A stretch of DNA of 14,122 bases from the NCBI GenBank assembly GCA_038747915.1, contig JBCDJJ010000089.1:1-14122 (forward strand). The letters are read 5' to 3'. Within the stretch, counting starts at the first letter, position 1. The number at the start of each line of letters is the position of its first letter. The stretch is from JBCDAP01 sp038747915. Its GTDB lineage: Bacteria; Planctomycetota; Phycisphaerae; Phycisphaerales; UBA1924. The notes under the pieces were generated by a model. It was not told the DNA's origin and ran no database searches. It worked only from the letters and a program-made list of their open reading frames with translations. Positions 1 to 9,087 of the stretch are shown here, piece after piece. The translations under genes and the position numbers were made by a program.

Positions 1-268
1 CACGGTACGACTCTGGGATGCGCGATCGGGAGAACCCCTCGACACGCTCCAAGATCACAAAGGCTGGGTGCGCGCCGTCGCGGTGACGAGCGACGGCACA
101 CGCATCGTCTCGGGTGGGCACGACGGCACGGTACGACTCTGGGATGCGCGATCGGGAGAACCCCTCCACACATTCCGAGGCCACGAAGGCGCGGTGTACG
201 CCGTCGCGGTGACGAACGACGGCACACGCATCGCCTCGGGTGGGGAAGACGGCACCGTACGACTCTGG
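1..268 (+). repeat. 126-bp tandem repeats encoding WD40 units
   Basis: Two 126-bp copies (1-126 and 127-252), each 42 codons, are followed by the beginning of a third at 253. The first 40 bases of copies one and two are identical, and the remainder differs by only scattered substitutions. Identity at silent positions indicates recent duplication or gene conversion rather than purifying selection on protein alone. The array continues beyond the left edge, so copy number is unknown. Confidence 0.9.
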
Positions 269-2806
269 CCGATGCCCGGCATCGCTCGTTGGGCGGTGCC
301 CATCGCGGGGTATCTGAACGACCGTGGGGTGACCGATCAGCTCGGCATGGTGCACGAGGCGGAGGCGATGGCTCGGGTGGCAGCGAGCCGGGATGTGCCG
401 CCGCCGCTTGCGGTTGGTGTGTTCGGGGATTGGGGGACGGGGAAGTCGTTCTTTCTCGATCGGGTTCGCGAGCACATCGATGGGCACCTGGTGCGGGCGG
501 GTTCGGGTGGTGGCGCGGCGGACTCGCACCGGTTTCACAGCGGGATCTGCCAGGTGACGTTCAACGCGTGGCACTACATCGAGGACAACCTGTGGGCGAG
601 CCTTGTTGAACGGATCTTTGCTCGGCTTCAGGAGGAGCTTGGCGACGAGTCGGAGACGGTGTTCGGGAGCCTTCGGACGGCTCATGACCTCGAGTTGGAC
701 GCGGTGCGGGAGTATGTGCGGGCGCGGCGGCGGCGGGTGCGTGCCCGTGATGCGCTGGTGGAAGCCGAGCAGCGGGTGCACGAGGCGCGGGAGCACGCCA
801 GCGGGCCCGATGTGATCGAACGGGCATGGACCGCGTTCGTCGCGGCGTTTTCCGAGCGGACGGGGGAACCGGAGAAAGGGGGCGAGTATCTCGGTGGTCT
901 TGCGGAGAGGCTCGGGCTGCCCGAGACGATCGATCGTGTGGAGGAGCTGCACCGGGCGGCGCGTGAGTCATCGGCGTTGATCGGGGAGGCGCGTGTGATT
1001 TGGCGCTCGGTGGCGAGCCATCTGGGGCGCCGGCGCACGCTTGTGTGGGTGCTCGGCGGGGCCTGCGGTGTTGGCGCGGTGACGGGTGCGTTGGCGCTGA
1101 TCCTTTTGGTGTTCGGTTTCGACCCGCACCGTGTGGTGATCGCAGCGATCGGTGTCGTGGGAACAGGTGCAGCGGGACTCACGGGTGTCATCACGTTTCT
1201 GACGCAGCGCGCTTCGGGAGTGATCGGGCATCTCAAGCGGTACTCGAAGGAGCTCGATGCCGCTGCGGAGACGGCCCGGCAGAAGGTGGTGGCGGAGCCG
1301 GAAGCGGCGCTGCACGCGGCGGAGGCGGCGCTCGGTGAGGCGGAGCGGCAGATCGAGGAGGCGCACCGTGGGGCGGCGGATGCTGAGCGGCGTGTGACCG
1401 AGGATGATGCGCGCACGCGGATGCAGCGGTTCATTCGTGATCGGCTTGGGAACAAGACGTACGCGAAGCACCTTGGTTTGATCTCGACGATTCGGCAGGA
1501 CTTTGAGCAGCTGTCGGAGTTGATCGGTGTTGATGAGGGGTCGGCGGAACGGCACGAGCGATTGCTGCGGGCGAAGAAGCGGAGGCGGCGGGCGATCGTG
1601 GAGTTGCTGAGAGCGTCGGACTTGGCGCTGACGTTCTCGGAGGCGAGGCGATTGCTCGAGGGCGGCGGCGGCGCCATCGAGCCGCACCGTGCCGATGCGA
1701 GTGAGGAAGAGAGACCGCCGATCACACGGATCATTTTGTACATCGATGATTTGGATCGGTGCGCGGCGGAGCGTGTGGTGGAAGTGCTGCAGGCGGTGCA
1801 CCTGCTGCTGAGCTTCCGGTTGTGTGTGGTGTTTGTGGCGGTGGATGCTCGATGGGTGACGCGATCGCTCCGGACGACGTATCCGGGGCTGGTGACGAAA
1901 GAAGAGCAGGAGAGCGACGATGGCGTGGAGGCCGGGTTTCGACCGACGGTGGCGTCGCCGAACGACTACATGGAGAAGATCTTTCAGATCCCGTACTGGG
2001 TGCGGCCCATGAGCGGTGAGGCGGGGGCGAAGCTGGCGACGTCGTTGATTGATCCGTTTGGGGGCACGGAGCCGGATGATGCGGATACGGTGCTTCAGTC
2101 AGACCAGGTGCCTGGACCCGAGCGTGTGCCCAAGCCACCACCAGACCCGACGCCAGATGTGAAGCCGGGTGTGAAGCCAGATCCAGATCCGGAGCCGGAG
2201 CCGGAGCCGGAGCGAGGCCTGAGGCCGCACCCGAAGCCGGTGGCGAACACACCGGTGTTCCGTCCGCTGGCGCTGCCGGAGACCGAGCGGGAGATGCTCG
2301 GGCGGATGAGTCGCATCGCGGCCAGCACGCCGCGGAACATCAAGCGGTTCATCAATACCTACTGGGTGATCAGGAGCAGCCTGCAGGATGACTCGGTGCT
2401 GACGCGGGCCAGCTCACGGGGGATGGCATCGCGGACGCTCGCGGCGCATCTCGCGATCGCTCAGGGCGCTTCCGCGGCGTCGATGGCGGCGTACATGGCG
2501 CTTGTTGCGGGGGCGAGTGGTCGTGGCGGCGAGGGAGGAGGGGGTGAGCGTGGCTTTGAGCAGCTCGTCGACCACGCGAAGGCTGCTGGTGAGCCGCCGA
2601 AGGACTGGCGATTGGTGATGGAGTGCCTCGAGGCGCTGCGCGATGGGGTGGGCGACTCGCCCGATGCGGACTTCGAGGTGTACTTGCGGTGTGTGGACCG
2701 GTTTGATGCGGTGGTTCGCCGGTTTACGTTCAAGGGCAGGCTTGTGGTGGAGACGGGCGGTGGTGTGCCGGTGGGTTCGGTGGGTGCTGGCACCGAACGT
2801 GCATGA
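2..2806 (+). CDS. WD40 repeat-KAP family P-loop NTPase, membrane-anchored (5' end missing)
   Basis: The frame is open to the left edge, so the 934 residues seen are a C-terminal part; the in-frame GTG at 68 lies inside a WD40 repeat and is not a credible start. Order: two WD40 units plus the end of a third (residues 1-90, GTVRLWDARSGE type); KAP domain with Walker A GDWGTGKS (nt 425-448), FNAWHY (about nt 560), a coiled-coil/arginine-rich stretch, two membrane segments (about nt 1040-1110 and 1130-1200), a second coiled coil (1230-1400), Walker B ILYIDDLDRC (about 1733-1762), and the KAP-typical TPRNIKRFIN near 2330-2355. A Pro/Glu/Asp/Lys-rich linker (about 2100-2260) interrupts the distal part. 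KAP NTPases are ATPases that often carry membrane helices inserted in the P-loop domain; some (PifA of plasmid F) act in phage exclusion. Here the WD40 array is presumably a ligand sensor (inference). Converges on thrS; upstream partners are not visible. Confidence 0.9.
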   Translation, partial: TVRLWDARSGEPLDTLQDHKGWVRAVAVTSDGTRIVSGGHDGTVRLWDARSGEPLHTFRGHEGAVYAVAVTNDGTRIASGGEDGTVRLWPMPGIARWAVPIAGYLNDRGVTDQLGMVHEAEAMARVAASRDVPPPLAVGVFGDWGTGKSFFLDRVREHIDGHLVRAGSGGGAADSHRFHSGICQVTFNAWHYIEDNLWASLVERIFARLQEELGDESETVFGSLRTAHDLELDAVREYVRARRRRVRARDALVEAEQRVHEAREHASGPDVIERAWTAFVAAFSERTGEPEKGGEYLGGLAERLGLPETIDRVEELHRAARESSALIGEARVIWRSVASHLGRRRTLVWVLGGACGVGAVTGALALILLVFGFDPHRVVIAAIGVVGTGAAGLTGVITFLTQRASGVIGHLKRYSKELDAAAETARQKVVAEPEAALHAAEAALGEAERQIEEAHRGAADAERRVTEDDARTRMQRFIRDRLGNKTYAKHLGLISTIRQDFEQLSELIGVDEGSAERHERLLRAKKRRRRAIVELLRASDLALTFSEARRLLEGGGGAIEPHRADASEEERPPITRIILYIDDLDRCAAERVVEVLQAVHLLLSFRLCVVFVAVDARWVTRSLRTTYPGLVTKEEQESDDGVEAGFRPTVASPNDYMEKIFQIPYWVRPMSGEAGAKLATSLIDPFGGTEPDDADTVLQSDQVPGPERVPKPPPDPTPDVKPGVKPDPDPEPEPEPERGLRPHPKPVANTPVFRPLALPETEREMLGRMSRIAASTPRNIKRFINTYWVIRSSLQDDSVLTRASSRGMASRTLAAHLAIAQGASAASMAAYMALVAGASGRGGEGGGGERGFEQLVDHAKAAGEPPKDWRLVMECLEALRDGVGDSPDADFEVYLRCVDRFDAVVRRFTFKGRLVVETGGGVPVGSVGAGTERA

Positions 2807-2835
2807 ACGTGTGCACGGAGTGAGTGCAGGGTTGT

Positions 2836-2855
2836 CCGCGGGCTGGCGCCCGCGG
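2836..2855. terminator. GC hairpin between convergent genes, possible bidirectional terminator
   Basis: Perfect 8-bp arms CCGCGGGC (2836-2843) and GCCCGCGG (2848-2855) enclose a TGGC loop. A further 6-bp pair, AGTGCA (2823-2828) with TGCACT (2864-2869), can extend it as a cruciform. It sits 30 bases after the WD40-KAP stop and about 85 bases beyond the thrS stop on the other strand. No T-run follows on either strand, so intrinsic termination is unproven; it may equally be a dispersed palindromic repeat. A second, imperfect hairpin (GGC-a-GGA / TCC-GCC) lies at about 2893-2909. Confidence 0.45.
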
Positions 2856-2940
2856 CTCGTGGGTGCACTTTGGGGTGTGTGGTGTTCGCGGGGGCAGGAT
2901 GCTTCCGCCACCGGGGAAGGGGTGTGGAGGATGATGGCGG

Positions 2941-5022
<2,082 letters not shown>

Positions 5023-5095
5023 GGGGGGAGTGTAGTTGGGGGTGGCGGATCGGAGAACAGCCGGCCAAGGGTGACGATGGGCGGCGCGTGCTCGT

Positions 5096-5305
5096 CTAGA
5101 CGTCGTCCAGTGCCCAGGTCGCACCGCATTCCGAGCATTTGATCTTCTTTCTTTGTCCAGACACGTTGTGACCGGTGCAGTCGTACAGGCACGGTGGGCA
5201 ACACCTCTTCCTCTGATCGGGCCTGTCGATCGACTTGAACTGCGCCGCGTCGCTTGACTTGATACGCGGACGCGCCCACGACACTCCCCGGCAGCGACAT
5301 GGCAT
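5096..5305 (-). CDS. Small zinc-ribbon protein, hypothetical
   Basis: A 69-residue ORF with a clean CxxC-x17-CxxC pattern: C36-PP-C39 and C57-SE-C60, followed by GATWALDD. Additional cysteines (C35, C43) and H46 flank the first pair. This is the geometry of a treble-clef or zinc-ribbon fold, which is unlikely by chance in a shadow frame. The N-terminal 30 residues look unstructured, and the true start could be a later codon. No Shine-Dalgarno precedes ATG 5305; instead a 17-bp palindrome lies 9 bases upstream. It sits 73 bases before thrS on the same strand and 62 bases after the membrane protein gene, so it could be cotranscribed. Function unknown; nucleic-acid or protein binding is a guess from the fold. 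Confidence 0.5.
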   Translation of the reverse strand: MPCRCRGVSWARPRIKSSDAAQFKSIDRPDQRKRCCPPCLYDCTGHNVSGQRKKIKCSECGATWALDDV

Positions 5306-5313
5306 GGATCACA

Positions 5314-5330
5314 GAGATCACGCTGATCTC
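5314..5330. promoter_or_regulatory. 17-bp perfect palindrome upstream of the zinc-ribbon ORF
   Basis: GAGATCA-CGC-TGATCTC has perfect 7-bp arms and a 3-base centre. It lies in the 62-base gap between two minus-strand genes, 9 bases ahead of ATG 5305. On the minus strand the half-site motif GTGATC also recurs closer to the start. Position and symmetry fit an operator for a dimeric regulator or a translation-blocking hairpin; neither is demonstrated. Confidence 0.35.
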
Positions 5331-5367
5331 GAGGCGCGCGAGGACAACGCCCGCACACCTAACCCGC

Positions 5368-5991
5368 TTATGACCTTCCAGGTGCACGAACGTGACGGGC
5401 ATCTGGGCTTGCATAGGACAGTGCTGCAACTAGCATGACCCCGACGACGGTATTCGTCGCCATCTGCCATATTTCGTTGGCGACCATTCCAACCAACGCC
5501 CACACCGAACCCATCACGACGACGATGGCAGCGGACGCCACCACCAGACTCGCAAGGCCGATGTCCCGTGCACTGTTGGTGGCGATGCCTACTGCTTGCA
5601 GATCGAACGAGCTCAGCCATCGACGCTGATCACTTCTATGAGGAGCTCGACCACACTCCGGGCATCGCTGAAGGCCGACGTTCGCGTACCCGCATCCATA
5701 ACACAGGTGCCCTCGCGCTTCTCGACACCGCTTTTTTAGTGTAGAGAGCTGCATCCGAATATAGAATATGCTTACTACCGCGATGATGGCGGTAGCTGTG
5801 GACGTCGCCTCCCACGCCGGCGATCGGCTCGACAACACATAGGCCAGCACAGAAATGTTCGCCGTTATGGCGCAGATTGCCACCACGGTACGCACTCCAG
5901 CGACCCGTATCGGCAATCCGTAAAACCAGGTAGCCGCTGTCGCGGCTACCCAGACTAGTGATACAACAAAAGTTGTCTGCATCATCGGCAT
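5368..5991 (-). CDS. Multi-pass membrane protein with cytosolic-type zinc ribbon
   Basis: The 207 residues have five likely membrane segments (about 6-24, 33-53, 62-80, 144-172, 176-194). Between the third and fourth is a basic loop with a zinc ribbon C97-YG-C100 ... C110-PE-C113 (CYGCGYANVGLQRCPECG). This ribbon-plus-membrane architecture is frequent in hypothetical proteins of Phycisphaerae; no function is known to me. ATG 5991 directly follows the TAG stop (5992-5994) of the preceding gene with no gap, and no Shine-Dalgarno is visible, so translation is probably coupled to it by stop-start reinitiation. Alternative in-frame ATGs lie at 5985 and 5982. Base composition (mid-50s percent GC by eye) is between that of the AT-rich gene before it and the GC-rich surroundings. 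Confidence 0.8.
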   Translation of the reverse strand: MPMMQTTFVVSLVWVAATAATWFYGLPIRVAGVRTVVAICAITANISVLAYVLSSRSPAWEATSTATAIIAVVSIFYIRMQLSTLKKRCREARGHLCYGCGYANVGLQRCPECGRAPHRSDQRRWLSSFDLQAVGIATNSARDIGLASLVVASAAIVVVMGSVWALVGMVANEIWQMATNTVVGVMLVAALSYASPDARHVRAPGRS

Positions 5992-6939
5992 CTAGGGATT
6001 ACCAACAAACCCTTCGTCTCTAAGTCTGTCCTCATTATCGCAGCCCTCCGGACAACGATGTACGAGCCAATATGTATAACAGAGAGGGAGATCAGTGTAA
6101 AAGTAGTACTCTCCATTGCAACAGCAACGGATGAAACACCGTCCGGTATCATCATAAATAGAGCGCTGAAAAGTCGATCGACGTCGCACTTCATCTAGAC
6201 ATTCATTGAGATCTCGACGTGCTTGTGCTCTACACCTTGTCAATCTTGCATCCTCGATCGCTGCGACACATGTAGCACAGCAAAGCGCTATCGCCCAGGG
6301 CCCTCCCTTGACACAGAGTCCACCGCAAGCCACGCAGCTCAGACCGTGTTGCAAGGCATCAAAACGGTTGAACAAACATGCCGCCATATTATTTCGATAC
6401 GAACGATAACATGCCTCGATGTCAGATCTATACAAGCAGTAGTCTCGTTCACATTGAGTCGTTCCCTCGCAATTGTTTAGCGGTGCGTATGGATCGGGAT
6501 CGCGGTGCCACTGTGCGCGCCCTGTGTGCGGATGCGTAGAAATCGGAAGGTCGACAGGAAATGGAAAATCAATATCTTCACCCGGAATGGCCTGGGGATC
6601 GCCAGCGGGCGGGACAGGAACCGGCGTGATGACATGCCCAGGAGGCACAAGCCATCTCAGCCCTCCCCCAACAGGCGAATTGTCGAACCCCGTAAGGAGG
6701 GTACCATGTTCGAAATCAAAGAAATCTCGACCATAATATGCTGTTCGCATTAGATAATCTTCTCTTGCCGAGGACCAATTAGTGTGGACATCAACTCTTT
6801 CATATGTGTCCCACAGATTTACCGGAAGCTCTAACGCTACACCATCTTGTTCGTACAACGCCACTGTTGTGGTCACTACATCAGAAACGAAGTAACCTAA
6901 TTGGTCACCATCATTTTTTTCTAGTACTCCCTGCACCAC
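5992..6939 (-). CDS. Cysteine-rich C-terminal part of a secreted protein, probably frameshifted from the upstream ORF
   Basis: The 315-codon frame is open upstream of GTG 6939 to about 7003, has no Shine-Dalgarno and no signal peptide, yet its content looks extracellular. Residues 1-100 read as a beta-rich module, 101-135 as a Pro-rich linker (VPVPPAGDP), and 157-300 hold 20 cysteines with helix-like spacing, including CC and CCC clusters. It overlaps the 3' end of the 6921-9065 ORF. Joining the two with one inserted base near 6955-6968 gives a continuous reading (VDYGR-x-GGCYEFPSV). The most economical view is therefore that this is the end of one secreted protein of about 1,020 residues, broken by a sequencing error, a real mutation or recoding. 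GC content is far lower than in flanking genes. The Cys-rich end resembles helical disulfide-linked tails of other planctomycete exported proteins, but no named domain is recognised. Confidence 0.7.
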   Translation of the reverse strand: MVQGVLEKNDGDQLGYFVSDVVTTTVALYEQDGVALELPVNLWDTYERVDVHTNWSSAREDYLMRTAYYGRDFFDFEHGTLLTGFDNSPVGGGLRWLVPPGHVITPVPVPPAGDPQAIPGEDIDFPFPVDLPISTHPHTGRAQWHRDPDPYAPLNNCEGTTQCERDYCLYRSDIEACYRSYRNNMAACLFNRFDALQHGLSCVACGGLCVKGGPWAIALCCATCVAAIEDARLTRCRAQARRDLNECLDEVRRRSTFQRSIYDDTGRCFIRCCCNGEYYFYTDLPLCYTYWLVHRCPEGCDNEDRLRDEGFVGNP

Positions 6940-9065
6940 AGATGGAAACTCGTAACAACCGCCACTCTTCCATAGTCTACTGGAGGAATGCCTGCAATTG
7001 CATCATTGAGAAGAATAGGATACTGAAGAACCGGAGCGTGCGTTTCGTCTGAGCGATCAGTCACTAGAATTCGGATGTTTTCATCATAGATATGATGACT
7101 ATCACCAAATTTTGTTGCTATTATTAAGTCTACAAAATGGCCAGTCAAAAGTGGCGAAACAATTGTCTCGCTCATAATCTGTAGTCGATGGGAGTTTTCG
7201 TATGCTAATGCCTCTACAAGATTGGACTCTTTCTCCGCACTAGTCTCAGAGAATGGGCTTGTTCCGTTCAGTTGCTCGACACCTGATACCACCCCATCTT
7301 CATCATGATCGGTAGCGAGCATCATGTCGACGACAACAACGGAGTCTGGCAGGTCAGGCCTTGCACCAAGAAGTACGGACTGCGCGGACACCTCGATGCC
7401 GTCCGACGCGCTGTCGCCATCCGTATCCGCTATCGCTGGGTGGGAACGAGAGAGGCCCCCGTGGGTGGCGAAGACCTCTTCTGAATCTGTCAATCCGTCG
7501 CCATCGGAGTCGGGATCTGCATCCGAAGTACCGAGCAGAGCCTCCATGCCCGCTGGGATGTTGTCTCCATCCAGATCGGCCCAATTGGGATCGGTCACAC
7601 TCAGACGTGCGATCTCGGACATCACGAGAGGCTGGTGAACAGAACTCGACATTGTGTTGTCCGCGGAAAGGCTGGGCATCCCAGCGATCTGTTCAAGGAA
7701 GGCCTCCGCACCGTCGGATAAGAAGTCCCCGTCTGAATCGCAGTTCGACGAGTACACGACTGCAACATCCGCGATCGCCTGGGCCACACCTCCCGTGTGG
7801 GTCGCCGTGACCGCGTCAACCGCGAGGTTGATGTCGGCCGTGGTGATCGTGCCGGACTCGTCGAGATCTGCACGTGACATGTCCGCAGAGGCCACGCGGG
7901 CCAGATGAACGGCAACATCGACCGCGTCGGTCGTGCCCGACACATCGAGGTCGAAGTTGGTCACTGTCATCTGGCCTTCGAGCGTTCCTGCACAATCGAG
8001 TGAGAGCGGTGACCCTGCGGATTCTTGGGACTCATCACCGAGATCGCACGTCAACTGACACGACGATGACACGATCTGAACGTCCTCTGGAAGCCACTTG
8101 AACAGGGCTGACTCGGTGATGGGACCGGGCAGTCTTTCGTAGACGACCTCCCACCGGACACTCGGGCGAAGAAGGGGGAATACGCAGGCTTGCGCATCGA
8201 GGGTGATCTCGAGCGTCGTGGTGGGGCCGACGGTGCTCGGTGCAAGGGTGAGCTGACCAAGCTCGAAGGGCGCCATGAGAGACTGAATGACAGGATTGGA
8301 GGTCGGTGCGAGCGGCGCGGGCGCTGGGTTGCCAGTGATGTAGAGGTCGTGGGTTGTCGCCGTGGTCGAGCCGTCGCTCAGGGTCACAGGCGTCGAGACC
8401 GCGGCTAGTTGCAGCCCGGTCTCGAATGGGTCGTGGCTCTGCACCGGCAGCACAACGCCCAACTCGCTGCCGAGGAACACCGCGATCTCACCGGAGAGGG
8501 TGCTCGAATGCCCCGTTGTCGTGATCCGGCCCAGGAACACCGCGTCGTTGCCGCCAAACAGCGCGTTGGGCTGGGCCTGGAGCGCGGGGATGTTGCCGAA
8601 GCCGTTGTGGAGGTCGGCCGCGGCGAGGTCGTTGTAATAGGCCAGCCAGGAGAGGTGGGTGGAGCCTGAGGTGAAGCCCGCGCGCTCGACGGTGCGAAGG
8701 AGATCTGGGTTGTTGGGGAGCGGCGGTGCGCCCCACGTCCACGGGTATCGAGCTTGGCCGGCGGGGCCGGCTGGGGCGGCGGTGCCGAGGGCGAGATAGG
8801 TGTCGTAGAGCTCGTAGCCCGTTTCGGTGCCGATGACTAGGCCCTGATCGTCGTAGAGATCTTGGGCGTACCCGCCGATGCCGGTTCCGAACTGGAAGTC
8901 GCCCTCGTAGTTGACGAGGGTGCCGCCGGTGACGGTCAGGGCGGTGGTGGTGCCGCCCTCCGAGACGGCATCGGTCGAGGTGACGATGGCCGACCAGGCG
9001 AGGGCCGGGGCGGTGATCGCTGCGATCCCCACCATTGAGAGCACGTTGCGTCTCAGTCGGTGCAT
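6921..9065 (-). CDS. Secreted dockerin-like and thrombospondin-3-like calcium-repeat protein
   Basis: The 714-codon ORF begins with a signal peptide (RRNVLSMVGIAAITAPALAWSA; cleavage likely near 23-26). Residues 30-340 form an unrecognised, probably beta-rich domain. Residues 370-420 hold a dockerin-type pair of calcium loops (DLDVSGTTDAVDVAVHLA and DLDESGTITTADINLAVDA). Residues 441-605 carry Asp-rich thrombospondin-type-3-like repeats (DSDGDFLSDGAE, DLDGDNIPAGME, DSDGDGLTDSEE, DTDGDSASDGIE, DHDEDGVVSGVE). The final 100 residues are AT-rich and end in a short tail, VAVVTSFHLWCREY, that looks out of frame. ATG 9065 has a good Shine-Dalgarno (GAAAGGA, 7 bases away). Expected location is outside the inner membrane or at the cell surface. 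The dockerin may dock it to a partner or mark sorting, as proposed for planctomycete dockerin-tailed proteins. Function is otherwise unknown. Confidence 0.85.
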   Translation of the reverse strand: MHRLRRNVLSMVGIAAITAPALAWSAIVTSTDAVSEGGTTTALTVTGGTLVNYEGDFQFGTGIGGYAQDLYDDQGLVIGTETGYELYDTYLALGTAAPAGPAGQARYPWTWGAPPLPNNPDLLRTVERAGFTSGSTHLSWLAYYNDLAAADLHNGFGNIPALQAQPNALFGGNDAVFLGRITTTGHSSTLSGEIAVFLGSELGVVLPVQSHDPFETGLQLAAVSTPVTLSDGSTTATTHDLYITGNPAPAPLAPTSNPVIQSLMAPFELGQLTLAPSTVGPTTTLEITLDAQACVFPLLRPSVRWEVVYERLPGPITESALFKWLPEDVQIVSSSCQLTCDLGDESQESAGSPLSLDCAGTLEGQMTVTNFDLDVSGTTDAVDVAVHLARVASADMSRADLDESGTITTADINLAVDAVTATHTGGVAQAIADVAVVYSSNCDSDGDFLSDGAEAFLEQIAGMPSLSADNTMSSSVHQPLVMSEIARLSVTDPNWADLDGDNIPAGMEALLGTSDADPDSDGDGLTDSEEVFATHGGLSRSHPAIADTDGDSASDGIEVSAQSVLLGARPDLPDSVVVVDMMLATDHDEDGVVSGVEQLNGTSPFSETSAEKESNLVEALAYENSHRLQIMSETIVSPLLTGHFVDLIIATKFGDSHHIYDENIRILVTDRSDETHAPVLQYPILLNDAIAGIPPVDYGRVAVVTSFHLWCREY

Positions 9066-9072
9066 GTTGGTG

Positions 9073-9079
9073 TCCTTTC
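9073..9079 (-). promoter_or_regulatory. Shine-Dalgarno GAAAGGA of the 6921-9065 gene
   Basis: On the minus strand GAAAGGA ends 7 bases before ATG 9065. The same heptamer at the same spacing precedes ATG 10573, and GGAG at 7 bases precedes ATG 11423. The three secreted-protein genes thus share strong initiation sites while thrS and the two small genes near 5100-5991 show none. Confidence 0.7.
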
Positions 9080-9087
9080 TCCGGGGT

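Noticed and set aside
68..70. GTG as start of the WD40-KAP gene
   Set aside because: It lies within a WD40 unit whose beginning is in frame upstream; the gene is truncated by the window edge.
682..1801. Long minus-strand frames opposite the KAP gene
   Set aside because: Ser/Ala/Arg- and Arg/His-rich compositions typical of shadows; the plus-strand frame has all KAP motifs.
5023..5358. N-terminal extension of thrS to an upstream start at 5358
   Set aside because: The extra 112 residues have no ThrRS similarity and precede a standard TGS start; the region overlaps the zinc-ribbon ORF in another frame.
6912..6923. Programmed -1 frameshift at the A7 run (minus strand)
   Set aside because: The A-run lies after the TAG stop of the upstream frame, so slipping there cannot join the two ORFs; no X-XXY-YYZ heptamer was seen before the stop.
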